NCBI RefSeq assembly: GCF_037975245.1
Contig: NC_092562.1
Location: forward strand, 27,044,054-27,108,053
Source: Apostichopus japonicus
Taxonomy: Eukaryota > Echinodermata > Holothuroidea > Aspidochirotida > Stichopodidae
Direction: 5' to 3'
DNA: 64,000 nt
Part shown: positions 63,243-64,000 of the stretch, piece after piece
Numbering within the stretch: position 1 is the first letter of the stretch
Layout: each line of letters starts with the position of its first letter
Position numbers and translations under genes: made by a program
The notes under the pieces: model-generated
Seen by the model: only the letters and a program-made list of their open reading frames with translations
Databases searched by the model: none
Told to the model about the DNA's origin: nothing

Positions 63243-64000
63243 GTATGTTTGTTAATCTTATAACTATCTATTTTTGTATTATATTGAATAACCATTGAAT
63301 AACCAAGCTTTACATCATATGCCATAATTTATATATTAGGATTTTGATAAAAACGATAGGATAACGCTTTTCATTCTTCAACGCGACTACTTTATAATGA
63401 CTCTTACGCGCTGATCAAAGTTTTGCTGCGAGCATCCGTATGATAATAGAATGAGAACGTGCGAATTCAACGACTAGTTTGGTGTTGAGTTGTAGAAATT
63501 ACATCACCCTTGATACAAAGTTTGTAATTTTACATGGATCAAATTTGAAAATATTGAGATTTTTAACATAGCGATACCTGTACCAACAGGGCACAACAAA
63601 AGATAAGTAACGTTTCTCTCAGAGATAATTATCTCTGTGTAATAGCCAAAAATATGATGTTTCAACAACGCAGGATCACAGATTATATGCTAAGGTGTAG
63701 ATATGTATATTACATTTATATGGCTATTATATTTGTTTTGTATTATTTTAGCATGCACTTGTTGCATTGAAGTTTATCCACCTTGGTAAATAGCTTACAT
63801 TTGCGCTGTAGTTTTAGCAATTGCTTAGAGTTATGTTGTCCTTATATAATTTGATCAAACCTTATGGTAGGCTCCAAATATTTGAATAAAACTCATTAGC
63901 GACTAATATAATAATACTTTCCAATTGTCAGTTTATTGTTGCTACCAGTATCATTCAATCAATTCATCATCGTCTTATAACGGTTATAACTGGTTAATTT

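Larger units (their letters stand above)
62040..64000. repeat. Right arm of the large inverted duplication
   Basis: Reverse complement of about 29040-30680 plus 33505-33800. It covers exons 11-12 and flanking introns, and introns match as well as exons. It continues to the window edge (the last bases match about 29050), so the arm is longer than seen. Confidence 0.88.

Overview
The window is animal genomic DNA: AT-rich, with intron-split genes, long introns, (TA)n microsatellites and several classes of retroelement and DNA transposon. The receptor families (Tie-like EGF/Ig/FN3 ectodomain, receptor tyrosine phosphatases), DIRS, GIY-YIG Penelope elements and an Academ-like transposon together suggest a marine invertebrate deuterostome, most likely an echinoderm such as a sea cucumber. 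The species is inference. No bacterial-type genes, CRISPR arrays or operons are present.

Left half, minus strand (about 3.2-30.4 kb): exons of a receptor-type protein tyrosine phosphatase. FN3 exons lie at 26.9-30.4 kb, D1 exons carrying the WPD loop and the CX5R loop at 22.3-23.1 kb, the D1-D2 linker at 13.5 kb and D2 exons from 13.1 to 3.2 kb. Exon phases chain together in the phosphatase part. The FN3 part carries an in-frame stop and appears to lack one exon, and one D2 exon has a homopolymer frameshift. No membrane segment, D1 N-terminus or final exon was found.

Its introns are full of mobile DNA: a decayed DIRS element (0.1-2 kb), a GIY-YIG Penelope element (6.2-7.5 kb), three minisatellites (9-11 kb), and a nested structure at 13.6-22.2 kb. 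In that structure a Penelope copy lying between two (TA)n tracts is split by a 6,923-bp transposon (14,152-21,074) with long inverted repeats and a 3-bp target duplication. The transposon encodes a two-exon protein of about 1,300-1,460 aa with an N-terminal Cys cluster, a DDE-like core, a FEN1/XPG-like nuclease and a CXC-like cysteine region, which fits the Academ superfamily. A second GIY-YIG Penelope fragment (23.9-24.7 kb) is also bounded by (TA)n.

Middle (30.7-45 kb): an endonuclease-less Penelope element (31.0-33.2 kb), a tRNA-derived SINE, a two-exon phosphatase fragment on the plus strand (36.4-37.3 kb) whose catalytic Arg is His, then about 8 kb with no recognised gene. Three of the Penelope copies carry a hammerhead-ribozyme-like motif after the coding region.

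Right (45.5-63.2 kb, plus strand): the first 12 exons of a receptor gene. They encode a signal peptide, two Ig-like domains, five EGF-like exons with a strong Tie-receptor signature, a third Ig-like domain and FN3 domains. It runs off the window. Its last two exons and introns are an inverted duplicate of the FN3 region of the minus-strand phosphatase (about 29.0-33.8 kb against 62.0-64.0 kb). This suggests that the two genes are paralogues and that the plus-strand gene may also end in phosphatase domains rather than a Tie kinase.
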